DNA of 64,000 nt from the NCBI RefSeq assembly GCF_019744875.1, contig NZ_JAIETU010000002.1, positions 744,001 to 808,000 of the forward strand, read 5' to 3'. Below the pieces are notes generated by a model that saw nothing but the letters and a program-made list of their open reading frames with translations, had not been told where the DNA came from and searched no databases. Below, in pieces: positions 54,376 to 61,888 of the stretch; position 1 is the stretch's first letter, and each line of letters opens with the position of its first letter. This stretch comes from Hyphomicrobium sp. (GTDB lineage: Bacteria > Pseudomonadota > Alphaproteobacteria > Rhizobiales > Hyphomicrobiaceae). The translations under genes were made by a program, and so were the position numbers.

Positions 54376-54597
54376 GTGCCCCGCCCCGTCCTGATCATCG
54401 CCATCGCCATCCTCGTGCTCGTCGGCGCCGCCCTGGTGTTCGGCAATCACTCTGGCACTTCAACGGTTTCGACTGACACCCCGTCGGGGACGCGCATAGA
54501 AGCGCCCGGCACGCGGGTGGAAACGAGTGAGGACGGTACGCGCGTGCAGGCGCCGGGTGTCGACATCACCATTCCGAAAAAGCAGGACGGCGAATAA
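54376..54597 (+). CDS. Small membrane-anchored periplasmic protein
   Basis: A 73-aa protein beginning with GTG at 54376 preceded by AAGGAG at 5 nt, a strong ribosome site that decides the start over an ATG 33 nt upstream. One N-terminal membrane helix (PVLIIAIAILVLVGAALVFG) anchors a short exposed region with a repeated pattern GTR-(I/V)-(E/Q)-APG: GTRIEAPGTRVE, GTRVQAPGVDITIPKK. No family is recognised. It is 88 bp upstream of an MgtC-family gene on the same strand, possibly in one transcript. Confidence 0.6.
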   Translation: MPRPVLIIAIAILVLVGAALVFGNHSGTSTVSTDTPSGTRIEAPGTRVETSEDGTRVQAPGVDITIPKKQDGE

Positions 54598-54685
54598 CTC
54601 TGCAATTGCTCCTATTACTGAGGAACGAAATCACTTAGACTTGCGTCTCTTGAACGCCTTTCCGTCGTGCTGGAGGGCTTGCGGC

Positions 54686-55207
54686 TTGGATTCTCTCGAA
54701 CTCTCGTTTCCAACCGGGTTCTTGGCGTCGCTGGAGATCGGCGGACGGCTGTTGCTCGCGATTGCACTCGCGGGTCTGCTGGGGTGGGATCGCGAAGAGA
54801 AAGACCGCCCCGCGGGGCTGCGCACCTACATGCTCGTCGCGCTCGCGTCGGCACTGTTCACGATCATCACCTTTGAAATCTACGAGACGCTCCACATTAC
54901 GAACCCGAGCGGGAGCTCGGACCCGATCCGCATCATCGAAGCGGTGACGGCCGGTGTCGCCTTCCTCGCCGCGGGCACGATCATCCAGGGGCGCACGAGC
55001 GTCCGCGGATTGACCACGGGAGCCGGCATGTGGATGGCGGGCGCGCTCGGGGTCGCGGTCGGAGCGGGGCACTACCTGCTCGCGATTTTTGCCGCGGGGC
55101 TTGCGTTCTGCATCCTGCGGTTCGTCAACTTCGCCGCGCCGAACGACAAACCGCCGGCGAGCACGCTCCTCATCGATGAGAGCGAAGAAGATCAACGCAG
55201 CGGCTAG
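54686..55207 (+). CDS. MgtC/SapB-family membrane protein
   Basis: MgtC-family proteins help Mg2+-limited growth and modulate F1Fo-ATPase in pathogens; many environmental members are uncharacterised. The protein is 173 aa, with four helices typical of the family (IGGRLLLAIALAGLLGWDRE; AGLRTYMLVALASALFTI; IEAVTAGVAFLAAGTIIQ; WMAGALGVAVGAGHYLLAIF). The conserved G-x-ER-like segment is GLLGWDREEKDRPAGLRT. The start is inferred: TTG at 54686 with GGAGGG 8 nt upstream. Its 3' end overlaps the convergent atp12 gene by 38 bp. Confidence 0.82.
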   Translation: MDSLELSFPTGFLASLEIGGRLLLAIALAGLLGWDREEKDRPAGLRTYMLVALASALFTIITFEIYETLHITNPSGSSDPIRIIEAVTAGVAFLAAGTIIQGRTSVRGLTTGAGMWMAGALGVAVGAGHYLLAIFAAGLAFCILRFVNFAAPNDKPPASTLLIDESEEDQRSG

Positions 55208-55955
55208 CGGCGGCGAACTCCGCGCGCTTGAGGGCGGCGGTGGCTGCAGCTTCCGCGTCATGGCCCCATAGCTCGCGTTGCCACGCCTCGTCGACCGTCG
55301 CGGCGTCCCAGGCCTGATCGAGCGTGAGGTGGCCGCGCATGTGAGCGATCGCAAGCACGGCCGAGCCGCCGATGGTCGTCATCACGTGAAGGGCGGCAAG
55401 GCTCAGCGCATCGATGCCGTCGAGGCTGCGGCGAACCGCGTCGAGCGTCGCAGCCGGTTGATCGATCGGCATGACGCCCTGGCGCAGACGGAAGTCGGTG
55501 CCAAGCTCCTGCTTCGCCCAGGCCAAGACCGGATCCCACGCCTCGCTCTGACGGCGCACGAGGCCATCGGGCGCCTCGGCGCGATAGCACAGCAGATCGC
55601 TGCCGGCGAAAGCGACGATATCGGCGGCGACGTCGTCCCAGCGCTCGGACACGGCGTCGATGGCCGTGTTGGCGAGCTTGGTGAGCGGCATGGTGGCGGG
55701 ATCGATGCGTTCGCCCTGCGCCTCCCATTCGGCCGCGATGGCGCGCGCGAGCGGCTCAGTCGCCAAGGCCAGCGGACGCTTGCCCGGCGTGCGGATGGCG
55801 CGCCCGTCCAGGAGCACGTCGAACATGTCCTCACGCGGCGCAACGGACACGGACTTGTAGAACCGCTTCGGGAGCGGGCGCACCTCGTCGCGACCCAGGC
55901 GCTTGGCGGGAGGGTTGTCGTTGTCGTGGTCGTGGTCGCCTTGCTTGTTCGTCAT
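55170..55955 (-). CDS. ATP12-family chaperone for F1-ATPase assembly
   Basis: Atp12 (ATPAF2) binds the alpha subunit of F1 during assembly; in bacteria it is largely restricted to alphaproteobacteria. The protein is 261 aa. It starts with a His/Asp-rich leader (DHDHDNDNPPAKR). Then come RFYKSVSVAPREDMFDVLLD, GRAIRTPGKRPLALATEPLA, AIAAEWEAQGERIDPATMPL, SDLLCYRAEAPDGLVRRQSE and AWDPVLAWAKQELGTDF. Together these are diagnostic. It is the distal gene of a tight rluC-gph-atp12 unit. The C-terminus overlaps the convergent MgtC-family gene. Confidence 0.93.
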   Translation of the reverse strand: MTNKQGDHDHDNDNPPAKRLGRDEVRPLPKRFYKSVSVAPREDMFDVLLDGRAIRTPGKRPLALATEPLARAIAAEWEAQGERIDPATMPLTKLANTAIDAVSERWDDVAADIVAFAGSDLLCYRAEAPDGLVRRQSEAWDPVLAWAKQELGTDFRLRQGVMPIDQPAATLDAVRRSLDGIDALSLAALHVMTTIGGSAVLAIAHMRGHLTLDQAWDAATVDEAWQRELWGHDAEAAATAALKRAEFAAASRCVDLLRSHR

Positions 55956-55971
55956 GACGCGGGCCGCATGT

Positions 55972-56673
55972 TCAGGAGGAAATCGGGAGGAGGAAACGGT
56001 CCAGCGCCGCGTTGAGCTCGCGGTGATCGGCGGCCACGATTTTCGCGCCCGCCGCCCGAAGGTCCTGCGAGGGATGATAGCCCCAGCCGACGCCCATCGG
56101 CAGCACGCCGGCGCCGAGCGCCATCTCGATATCGAAGCTAGTGTCGCCGATCATGACCGTGTCGTCCGGCCCGACGGAGGTTTCGTCCATGGCCGTCAGG
56201 ATCATGGCCGGGTTGGGCTTCGAGGGGTTGGTGTCCGCCGTCTGCAGGGTGGCGAAATGGTGCGTCAGGCCCTCGCGCTCCAGCACGGCGTCGAGCCCGC
56301 GGCGCGACTTGCCGGTGGCGACGCCGAGCAGCACGTCGCCGCGCGCCGCCAGCGCTTCAACCGTCTCGCGCATGCCCTCATACAACGGCTCGGCGTGCTC
56401 TTTGCGCAGGCGGCGGGAGCGGAACGCCTCCTTGTAGGCTTCCGCCATGCGGTCGACGCGATCGAGATCGCTGCCCGCCGGCATCAGGCGCGCAACCGCG
56501 ATCTCGAGCGACAGGCCGACGACACCCAGGATGCTCGACCGCACTGGCGCCACGAGGCCTTCCGCACCGAAGGCATCGACCATGGACGCGACAATGCCGT
56601 GCTGGCTGTCGACCAGCGTGCCGTCGCAATCGAAGAGGACGAGCTTCACGACGCGACCACCCTCAGCCGTCAT
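55972..56673 (-). CDS. HAD-family hydrolase, phosphoglycolate-phosphatase-like
   Basis: A haloacid-dehalogenase-fold phosphatase, 233 aa. Motif I is KLVLFDCDGTLVDSQHGI, the motif II region is LLGVATGKSRRGLDAVL, the motif III Lys is in NPSKPNPAMI, and motif IV is DTVMIGDTSFDIEMALGAG. The alpha-helical cap follows motif I. Gph and related phosphatases share this pattern, so the exact substrate is open. The ATG at 56673 overlaps the rluC-like stop by 11 nt; an internal GTG (56649) would avoid the overlap. It is cotranscribed with its neighbours. Confidence 0.9.
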   Translation of the reverse strand: MTAEGGRVVKLVLFDCDGTLVDSQHGIVASMVDAFGAEGLVAPVRSSILGVVGLSLEIAVARLMPAGSDLDRVDRMAEAYKEAFRSRRLRKEHAEPLYEGMRETVEALAARGDVLLGVATGKSRRGLDAVLEREGLTHHFATLQTADTNPSKPNPAMILTAMDETSVGPDDTVMIGDTSFDIEMALGAGVLPMGVGWGYHPSQDLRAAGAKIVAADHRELNAALDRFLLPISS

Positions 56674-57676
56674 CACTATCGAAGCGGCGCGGATCGAAAC
56701 CCAGGAGATCCCACGTCGTCAGCATGTGCTCGGGCAGCGGAGCCGACACGTCGATCTTCGCCTTACCAGCGGGATGGGGAATGATCAGGCGGCGCGCATG
56801 GAGGTGCAGCTTGGGCTCGACGTTTTCGATCACGGGCTCCGTGTCGCCGCCGTTGTACTTCCCGTCGCCGATCATGGGGTGGCCGATCATTTCCATATGC
56901 GCGCGGAGCTGATGCTGGCGGCCGGTGACCGGCTTCAGCGACACCCACGCGACCTTGTGCGCCGCGCGGTCGATGACCGAATAGTGCGTCGTGGCGTGCA
57001 TGGCTTCCTTCTGCTCGCCGGGGCGCGCCTTGCGGATGCGATCGCCGTCTGGGCCGGACGCCTTGACGAGGGCCGCCTCAATCTTCCCCTGCGGCGGCTT
57101 CGGCACGCCTTTGACAAGCGCCCAATAGGTTTTGGCGGCCGAGCGGGTCTGGAAGATGCGGCCGAGCTTTGCCGCGGCCTGACGATGCTTGGCGACCAGC
57201 AGCACGCCGGTGGTGTCGCGGTCGAGGCGATGGACCAGACGCGGGCGGTCACCGAAGCGGTCGACCATGCCGGCCAGCATGCCGTCGATGTGGCGGCGCG
57301 TGCCGGTGCCGCCCTGCACGGCGATGCCGAACGGCTTGTTGAGCACGAGCACATCGTCGTCCTCGAACAGGATCATGCTCTCGATCAAAGCGCGATCGGC
57401 CTCGGAGGTGCCTTTGACTTCGGCTTTGGCGCCGGGTGCGCCCTCGCGCGGGGCGCGCGCGGCTTTCGGCACGCGAACCTTGGCGCCGGTCTCAAGGCGC
57501 GCATTGGCTTCGACGCGGCGCGCGTCCACCCTCACCTGCCCGGAGCGCAGCAGCTTCTGCAGGTAGCCGTGGGTGATTTCGGGAAAGTGGACGCGGAACC
57601 AGCGGTCCAGGCGCATGCCCGCTTCGCGTTCCGAAACCTCGATCGTTTCAACGCGCTCGCTGACGCGGTCATTCAT
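56663..57676 (-). CDS. rluC: RluA-family 23S rRNA pseudouridine synthase (RluC-like)
   Basis: It converts uridines of 23S rRNA to pseudouridine. The protein is 337 aa. An N-terminal S4 RNA-binding domain (GMRLDRWFRVHFPEITHGYL; LLRSGQVRVDARRV) is joined by a basic linker (~70-90) to the catalytic domain. The catalytic Asp is D152 in LVHRLDRDTTGVLLVAK, and further motifs are KTYWALVKGV, VTGRQHQLRAHM and GDGKYNGGD. The ATG is at 57674-57676. It is the first gene of the operon with the HAD phosphatase and atp12. RluC versus RluD-like naming is tentative. Confidence 0.92.
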   Translation of the reverse strand: MNDRVSERVETIEVSEREAGMRLDRWFRVHFPEITHGYLQKLLRSGQVRVDARRVEANARLETGAKVRVPKAARAPREGAPGAKAEVKGTSEADRALIESMILFEDDDVLVLNKPFGIAVQGGTGTRRHIDGMLAGMVDRFGDRPRLVHRLDRDTTGVLLVAKHRQAAAKLGRIFQTRSAAKTYWALVKGVPKPPQGKIEAALVKASGPDGDRIRKARPGEQKEAMHATTHYSVIDRAAHKVAWVSLKPVTGRQHQLRAHMEMIGHPMIGDGKYNGGDTEPVIENVEPKLHLHARRLIIPHPAGKAKIDVSAPLPEHMLTTWDLLGFDPRRFDSDDG

Positions 57677-57709
57677 GGGTGTGCACAGTCTTCAGATATC
57701 AAATTGAAG

Positions 57710-57734
57710 CCCCGCGCCTCGACGAGGCGCGGGG
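57710..57734. terminator. Strong hairpin terminator
   Basis: Perfect 11-bp stem CCCCGCGCCTC/GAGGCGCGGGG with a 3-nt loop, between rluC and the small membrane protein gene. Read on the minus strand it follows the latter's stop by ~46 bp and precedes CTTCAATTT. Confidence 0.7.
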
Positions 57735-57780
57735 AGATTGAGTGCGACGCGGATGCGTCGCGGGCGGAATCGAGGCGCCG

Positions 57781-58017
57781 TCAGCCCGAGCGCGGGTCGC
57801 TGCGCAACGGGCTCCCGATAACCCAGCCGACGGCCCAGCCCACGATCAAGCCGGCCAGGTTGACGATCATGAACGCAAGCTGGTTGACGTTCTCGGCTTC
57901 GTCGGAGCTTTCGTACTTGAGTTGCAGGGCGGCCCAATCGGCCACGGGGCCGCTCAGGAAATGCATCGCGAGGGCGGCGCCGACGATCGCGAAAATGATG
58001 GCAACGAGATAGCGCAT
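57781..58017 (-). CDS. Small two-helix membrane protein
   Basis: A 78-aa protein with two hydrophobic segments (MRYLVAIIFAIVGAALAMHF; FMIVNLAGLIVGWAVGWVIG) separated by a polar loop (LKYESSDEAENVNQ). The second segment carries a GxxxG-like pattern. A good GGAGG precedes the ATG at 58015-58017. No family is recognised. It lies 74 bp downstream of the Tae4-like gene on the same strand, so it could be its partner, but it has no signal-cleavable periplasmic domain of the kind seen in Tai4 immunity proteins. Confidence 0.65.
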   Translation of the reverse strand: MRYLVAIIFAIVGAALAMHFLSGPVADWAALQLKYESSDEAENVNQLAFMIVNLAGLIVGWAVGWVIGSPLRSDPRSG

Positions 58018-58091
58018 GAGACCTCCGGCGGCTTCGTTCTGAGCCGTTGTGATCGGCCGTTCTACGACATTCTTGCGCGCGTGCCCCCGCG

Positions 58092-58637
58092 CTATTTGAC
58101 TTCCCAGAACCAGATTTCACCGGCGCCAGCGTAGTTCGAATAGTAGCCGAGCCAGGAAAACCACTCCATCAGCCACTTTGCGGAGGAGCGATAACCATTC
58201 CAGACGTCGATGTGGTCGCCGGTCGGGCGGTCGCCGTCGGTCGAGCGGCGCCAGTAGTCCTGGATGTAGATGATGCCGGTCCGGCCGTAGATCTTGGGGT
58301 AGAAGTTGGCAGCGTCGGCGCCGATGAACTTCTCAGTCGGACCGATGCCGTCGATCTTGGCGCGCGCGATGCCGTTGGCGAGCTGGCTCGCGTTGATGAA
58401 GTGCATCTCGTCGCGGGGGTGCACCGAGCAGTGCGAGATGCCCGAAAGCTGCGACGGCTGCACGCCCGCGCGGCGCAGGGCGACACCCATCCGGATGGCG
58501 CACTGATTGGAGAAGACCGGAAACCCGAGCAGGATCGTATTGCCTTCGAGATTGGTCAGGTTGCGCGGTGCGATGCAGGGCGTCGCGACGCTCTCATTGA
58601 TGGGATGCCCGCGCCAGAGATCGTTGAATTCAATCAT
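58092..58637 (-). CDS. Tae4-like peptidoglycan amidase (T6SS amidase effector family)
   Basis: The 181-aa sequence has the features of type VI amidase effector 4, a papain-like/NlpC-P60 fold DL-endopeptidase that cuts peptidoglycan peptide stems in target cells. The N-terminal FNDLWRGHPINES matches the family start. Catalytic Cys46 is in VFSNQCAIRMGVALRRAGV, catalytic His142 in TGDHIDVWNGYRS, with Asp144 nearby. The typical GRTGIIYIQDYWRRS segment and the C-terminal GEIWFWEVK are also present. There is no signal peptide, as expected for a T6SS cargo. The ATG is at 58635-58637 with AGGGA 8 nt upstream. No vgr, hcp, paar or Tai4-like gene is in the window. Confidence 0.8.
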   Translation of the reverse strand: MIEFNDLWRGHPINESVATPCIAPRNLTNLEGNTILLGFPVFSNQCAIRMGVALRRAGVQPSQLSGISHCSVHPRDEMHFINASQLANGIARAKIDGIGPTEKFIGADAANFYPKIYGRTGIIYIQDYWRRSTDGDRPTGDHIDVWNGYRSSAKWLMEWFSWLGYYSNYAGAGEIWFWEVK

Positions 58638-58825
58638 GAAACGCTTCCCTACTTTACCCCGTCCCCGTCCGCCGTTTCCCGTCCGCCGGGCGGCTGGCGC
58701 GTCCCCCGTCCTGCCGCCGCCGGGACTATATGCCGTCGGACCGTGACTTGCCAGAGGAGGTAGGAGGGCCAGCGTAGGCAGGAGGACCCGCCCGCCGGAA
58801 AACGGCGCGCCTCCGGGGGGAGCCG

Positions 58826-60139
58826 CTAGTCGGAGCGCTTTTTGCGCAGGCCGTCCCAATAGGCCAGGCGTTTACCAAGCTCCCGCTCGAAGCCGCGCTC
58901 GGGGGGATCGTAGTACTTGGGCCGCCGCGTGAACTCGTCGGGGAAGTAGTTCTGGCCCGAGAAGGCGTCCGGCTGGTCGTGGTCGTAGAGATAGCCGTCG
59001 CCGTAGCCCTCGTCCTCCATCAGCTTGGTCGGCGCGTTGAGGATCACCTTCGGCGGGGAGAGCGAGCCGTGCTCCTTGGCGGCCCGCATGGCGGCCTTGT
59101 AGGCGACGTAGTTGGCGTTCGATTTCGGCGCGGTGGCGAGATAGATGACGGCTTCCGAGAGCGCGAGCTCGCCTTCGGGGCTGCCGAGGAAGTCGAACGC
59201 GTCCTTGGCGGCGTTGCAGACCACCAGCGCCTGCGGATCGGCGAGGCCGATATCCTCTACCGCCATGCGCACGAGACGGCGCGCCAGAAAAAGCCTGTCC
59301 TCGCCGCCGTCGAGCATGCGGCAGAAGTAGTAGAGCGCCGCGTCCGGGTCGGAGCCGCGCACGGACTTGTGCAGGGCAGAGATGAGATTGTAGTGGCCTT
59401 CACGGCTCTTGTCATAGAGCGGTGCGCGGCGCTGGACGAGCTTGACGAGGGCGGCGCGGTCGAGCGGCTTGGCGCCGGGCTTGACGGTGGAGAGCACTTC
59501 GTCGGCCAGATTGATGATGGCGCGGCCATCGCCGTCGGCCATCGAGATCAGGGCGTCACGCGCGTCCGCATCGAGCGGCAGTGGGCGCCCCTCCTCCGCT
59601 TCGGCGCGCTTGGCGAGATCTTCGAGCGCGGCGTCGTCGAGACGATTGAGCGTCAGCACGGACGCGCGAGAGAGAACGGCGGCGTTGATCTCGAAGGACG
59701 GGTTCTCGGTCGTCGCGCCGACGAGCGTGATGGTGCCGTCTTCCATGTAAGGCAGGAAGCTGTCCTGCTGCGAGCGATTGAAGCGATGGATCTCGTCGAT
59801 GAACAGCAGCGTGCCGCGACCTTGCTCGCGCCGGGCCTTGGCGCGGTCGAAGGCTTTCCGCAAGTCGGCGACGCCCGAGAAAATGGCCGAGAGCTGCTCG
59901 AATTCAAGCTTGGTCTCGTGCGCCAGAAGGCGGGCTATCGTGGTCTTGCCGCAGCCGGGCGGGCCCCACAGAACGAGGCTCGGCAACCGGCCGCTGGCGA
60001 GAAAGCGCGTCAGCGTGCCTTCGGGCCCCACAAGGTGAGGCTGGCCCGCGACCTCGCTCAGTTTCTGGGGACGCAGTCGATCCGCCAGCGGGCGCGGCGC
60101 GCTCTTTTCCAGTCCGGCCGCTTCGAAGAGATTGCTCAT
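58826..60139 (-). CDS. rarA: Replication-associated recombination protein RarA (MgsA)
   Basis: An AAA+ clamp-loader-like ATPase that acts at stalled replication forks. The protein is 437 aa. Walker A is SLVLWGPPGCGKTTIARLLA, and Walker B is GTLLFIDEIHRFNRSQQDSF. Sensor 1 is ITLVGATTENPSFEINAAVL. The C-terminal oligomerisation part includes YNLISALHKSVRGSDPDAAL, YYFCRMLDGGEDRLFLARR and GYLYDHDQPDAFSGQNYFPD. The ATG is at 60137-60139. It lies 155 bp downstream of the degP-like gene on the same strand, a common alphaproteobacterial pair. Confidence 0.96.
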   Translation of the reverse strand: MSNLFEAAGLEKSAPRPLADRLRPQKLSEVAGQPHLVGPEGTLTRFLASGRLPSLVLWGPPGCGKTTIARLLAHETKLEFEQLSAIFSGVADLRKAFDRAKARREQGRGTLLFIDEIHRFNRSQQDSFLPYMEDGTITLVGATTENPSFEINAAVLSRASVLTLNRLDDAALEDLAKRAEAEEGRPLPLDADARDALISMADGDGRAIINLADEVLSTVKPGAKPLDRAALVKLVQRRAPLYDKSREGHYNLISALHKSVRGSDPDAALYYFCRMLDGGEDRLFLARRLVRMAVEDIGLADPQALVVCNAAKDAFDFLGSPEGELALSEAVIYLATAPKSNANYVAYKAAMRAAKEHGSLSPPKVILNAPTKLMEDEGYGDGYLYDHDQPDAFSGQNYFPDEFTRRPKYYDPPERGFERELGKRLAYWDGLRKKRSD

Positions 60140-60254
60140 GGGGCGATGTTAGTGCGTTTCCGGAGAGGAATGAAGCAGGCCGCGGCGATCATCCTCGGGC
60201 TGCGTGTTGAGACGTGGTGGGACGAGGCCGGGGCTTTCCCAAGCAGAAAAATGG

Positions 60255-60277
60255 ATCCTAGGCACAGGGCCTAGGAT
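60255..60277. repeat. Palindromic repeat in rarA-degP gap
   Basis: Perfect 9-bp arms ATCCTAGGC/GCCTAGGAT with a 5-nt loop, followed by GAC. It resembles the ATCCCGGC...GCCGGGAT-GAC element at 24256-24274 in both layout and trailing sequence. Confidence 0.55.
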
Positions 60278-60294
60278 GACAGTGGGTGGCGAGG

Positions 60295-61746
60295 CTAGCC
60301 CGGCACCTGAAGATTGAAGACCTTGTCGCCGCGCTTGACGGCGACGAGCCACATGCGCTGGCGCTGTCCCAGCCGGGTCTCGAGATCGGTGACCGTCGTG
60401 ACCGGCTGGCCGTTGACCTGGGCGATGATGTCGCCGGGCTGGAAGCCGAGACGGGCGGCGGTCGAGGCGCGGCGCACGGACAGCACCACCACGCCGTCCA
60501 CGGCGTCGAGGCCCATTTCATCGACCAGCCCCGGCAGGATGTTCGAGACGCGCGCTCCATCGAGCGGATGCTGGCCTGCGAGATTGCGCACGTCGTTCTT
60601 GCCGGGCTTCGGCGCCGTGACGAGCGTCATCTCGACGGTCTGCGGTTGTCCCTTGCGCAGCACATCGAGCTTCACGGTGCTGCCGATGCCGCGCGTCGTG
60701 AGGCGGTACTGAGCGCCGCGCGCGTCGGCAATTTCGAAGCCGTCGACGTGCAGCACGACATCACCCGCGCGCAAGCCGGCGACGGCCGCGGGGCCGCCTT
60801 CCGTCACGCGGGCAACGACGGCTCCCGCGACACGATCGAGACCAAGCCCCTCGGCCATGTCGCGCGTGACCGTTTCGAGCCGCGCGCCAAGCCAGGGACG
60901 TTCAACCGCGCGCCCTTCGGCGGCGCCCTCGACGTAGAGGCGAACAAGGTTGGACGGAATAGCGAAGCCGATGCCCTGCGAGCCGCCGGACTGCGAGAAG
61001 ATCATCGTGTTGATGCCGACGAGCTTGCCGGACATGTCGACCAGGGCGCCGCCGGAGTTGCCGGGATTGATGGCGGCGTCAGTCTGGATGAAGACCTGGA
61101 GGTCGGACGTGCCGACCTCGCTGCGGGCCAGCGCGGAGACGATGCCGCTCGTCACCGTCTGGCCAACGCCGAAGGGGTTGCCGATGGCGAGCACCATGTC
61201 GCCGACTTCGAGGTTGTCCGAGTCTTCGAGCTGAAGCGTCGGGAAGACCTGGCCGTTGTGCTCGATCTTGAGGATGGCGATGTCGGTCTTGTCGTCCTGG
61301 CTCACGACCTTGGCGTCGAACTCGCGCTTGTCCGAGAGCGCGATGCGGATTTCCGTTTCGCCGCGGCCGCGAATGACGTGCGTGTTGGTCACGACGACGC
61401 CATCGGAGCTGACGATGACGCCGGAGCCGAGCGAGCTTTGGATGCGTTCCGATGGCTGGCCGAAGGCGTCGCCGAAGAACTGGCGGAAGAAGGGATCGTT
61501 GGCGAACGGCGAGGAGAACGTCTGCACCCGGCGCTGGACATAGACGTTGACGACCGCGGGCGCGGCGCGGCGCACGATGGGTGAGAACGAATACTGCGCC
61601 ACTTCCCGCGAAGGGGGAACTTCGCGCACGATGGGGCCGCTTTCGGATTTCTGCGCCGTCGCCGGGGGAACGAGCGTGGCGACAGCCAACACACCGAGCG
61701 CCACGGCGCCCGCGATGGCCGCCACATTCCTGAATGATCGAAACAT
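60295..61746 (-). CDS. Do-family periplasmic serine protease (DegP/DegQ)
   Basis: A periplasmic protease/chaperone that handles misfolded envelope proteins. The protein is 483 aa with a signal sequence (residues 1-32, ATLVPPATAQ). Catalytic triad: His123 in VVVTNTHVIRG, Asp155 in DDKTDIAILKI and Ser231 in INPGNSGGALVDM. Two PDZ domains follow (GGPAAVAGLRAGDVVLHVDG; TAARLGFQPGDIIAQVNGQP). The substrate region GSGVIVSSDGV and loop IGNPFGVGQTVTSGIVSA are standard. The ATG is at 61744-61746. Together with the RseP gene elsewhere in the window it serves envelope quality control. The DegP versus DegQ label is not decidable. Confidence 0.95.
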   Translation of the reverse strand: MFRSFRNVAAIAGAVALGVLAVATLVPPATAQKSESGPIVREVPPSREVAQYSFSPIVRRAAPAVVNVYVQRRVQTFSSPFANDPFFRQFFGDAFGQPSERIQSSLGSGVIVSSDGVVVTNTHVIRGRGETEIRIALSDKREFDAKVVSQDDKTDIAILKIEHNGQVFPTLQLEDSDNLEVGDMVLAIGNPFGVGQTVTSGIVSALARSEVGTSDLQVFIQTDAAINPGNSGGALVDMSGKLVGINTMIFSQSGGSQGIGFAIPSNLVRLYVEGAAEGRAVERPWLGARLETVTRDMAEGLGLDRVAGAVVARVTEGGPAAVAGLRAGDVVLHVDGFEIADARGAQYRLTTRGIGSTVKLDVLRKGQPQTVEMTLVTAPKPGKNDVRNLAGQHPLDGARVSNILPGLVDEMGLDAVDGVVVLSVRRASTAARLGFQPGDIIAQVNGQPVTTVTDLETRLGQRQRMWLVAVKRGDKVFNLQVPG

Positions 61747-61888
61747 CGTGCGACCCCTGCTCTCGAACGCCCGCCCGAGGATATAGGGCAGCGGACGCTC
61801 CGGCGGAAGGCGTCACGGCGGCGCCCGGTTCTCAGGGGTTTTTGGTCAGAATTCCAGGGCGCTAGGGGCTGCTCGCCCCGAGGTTCGC

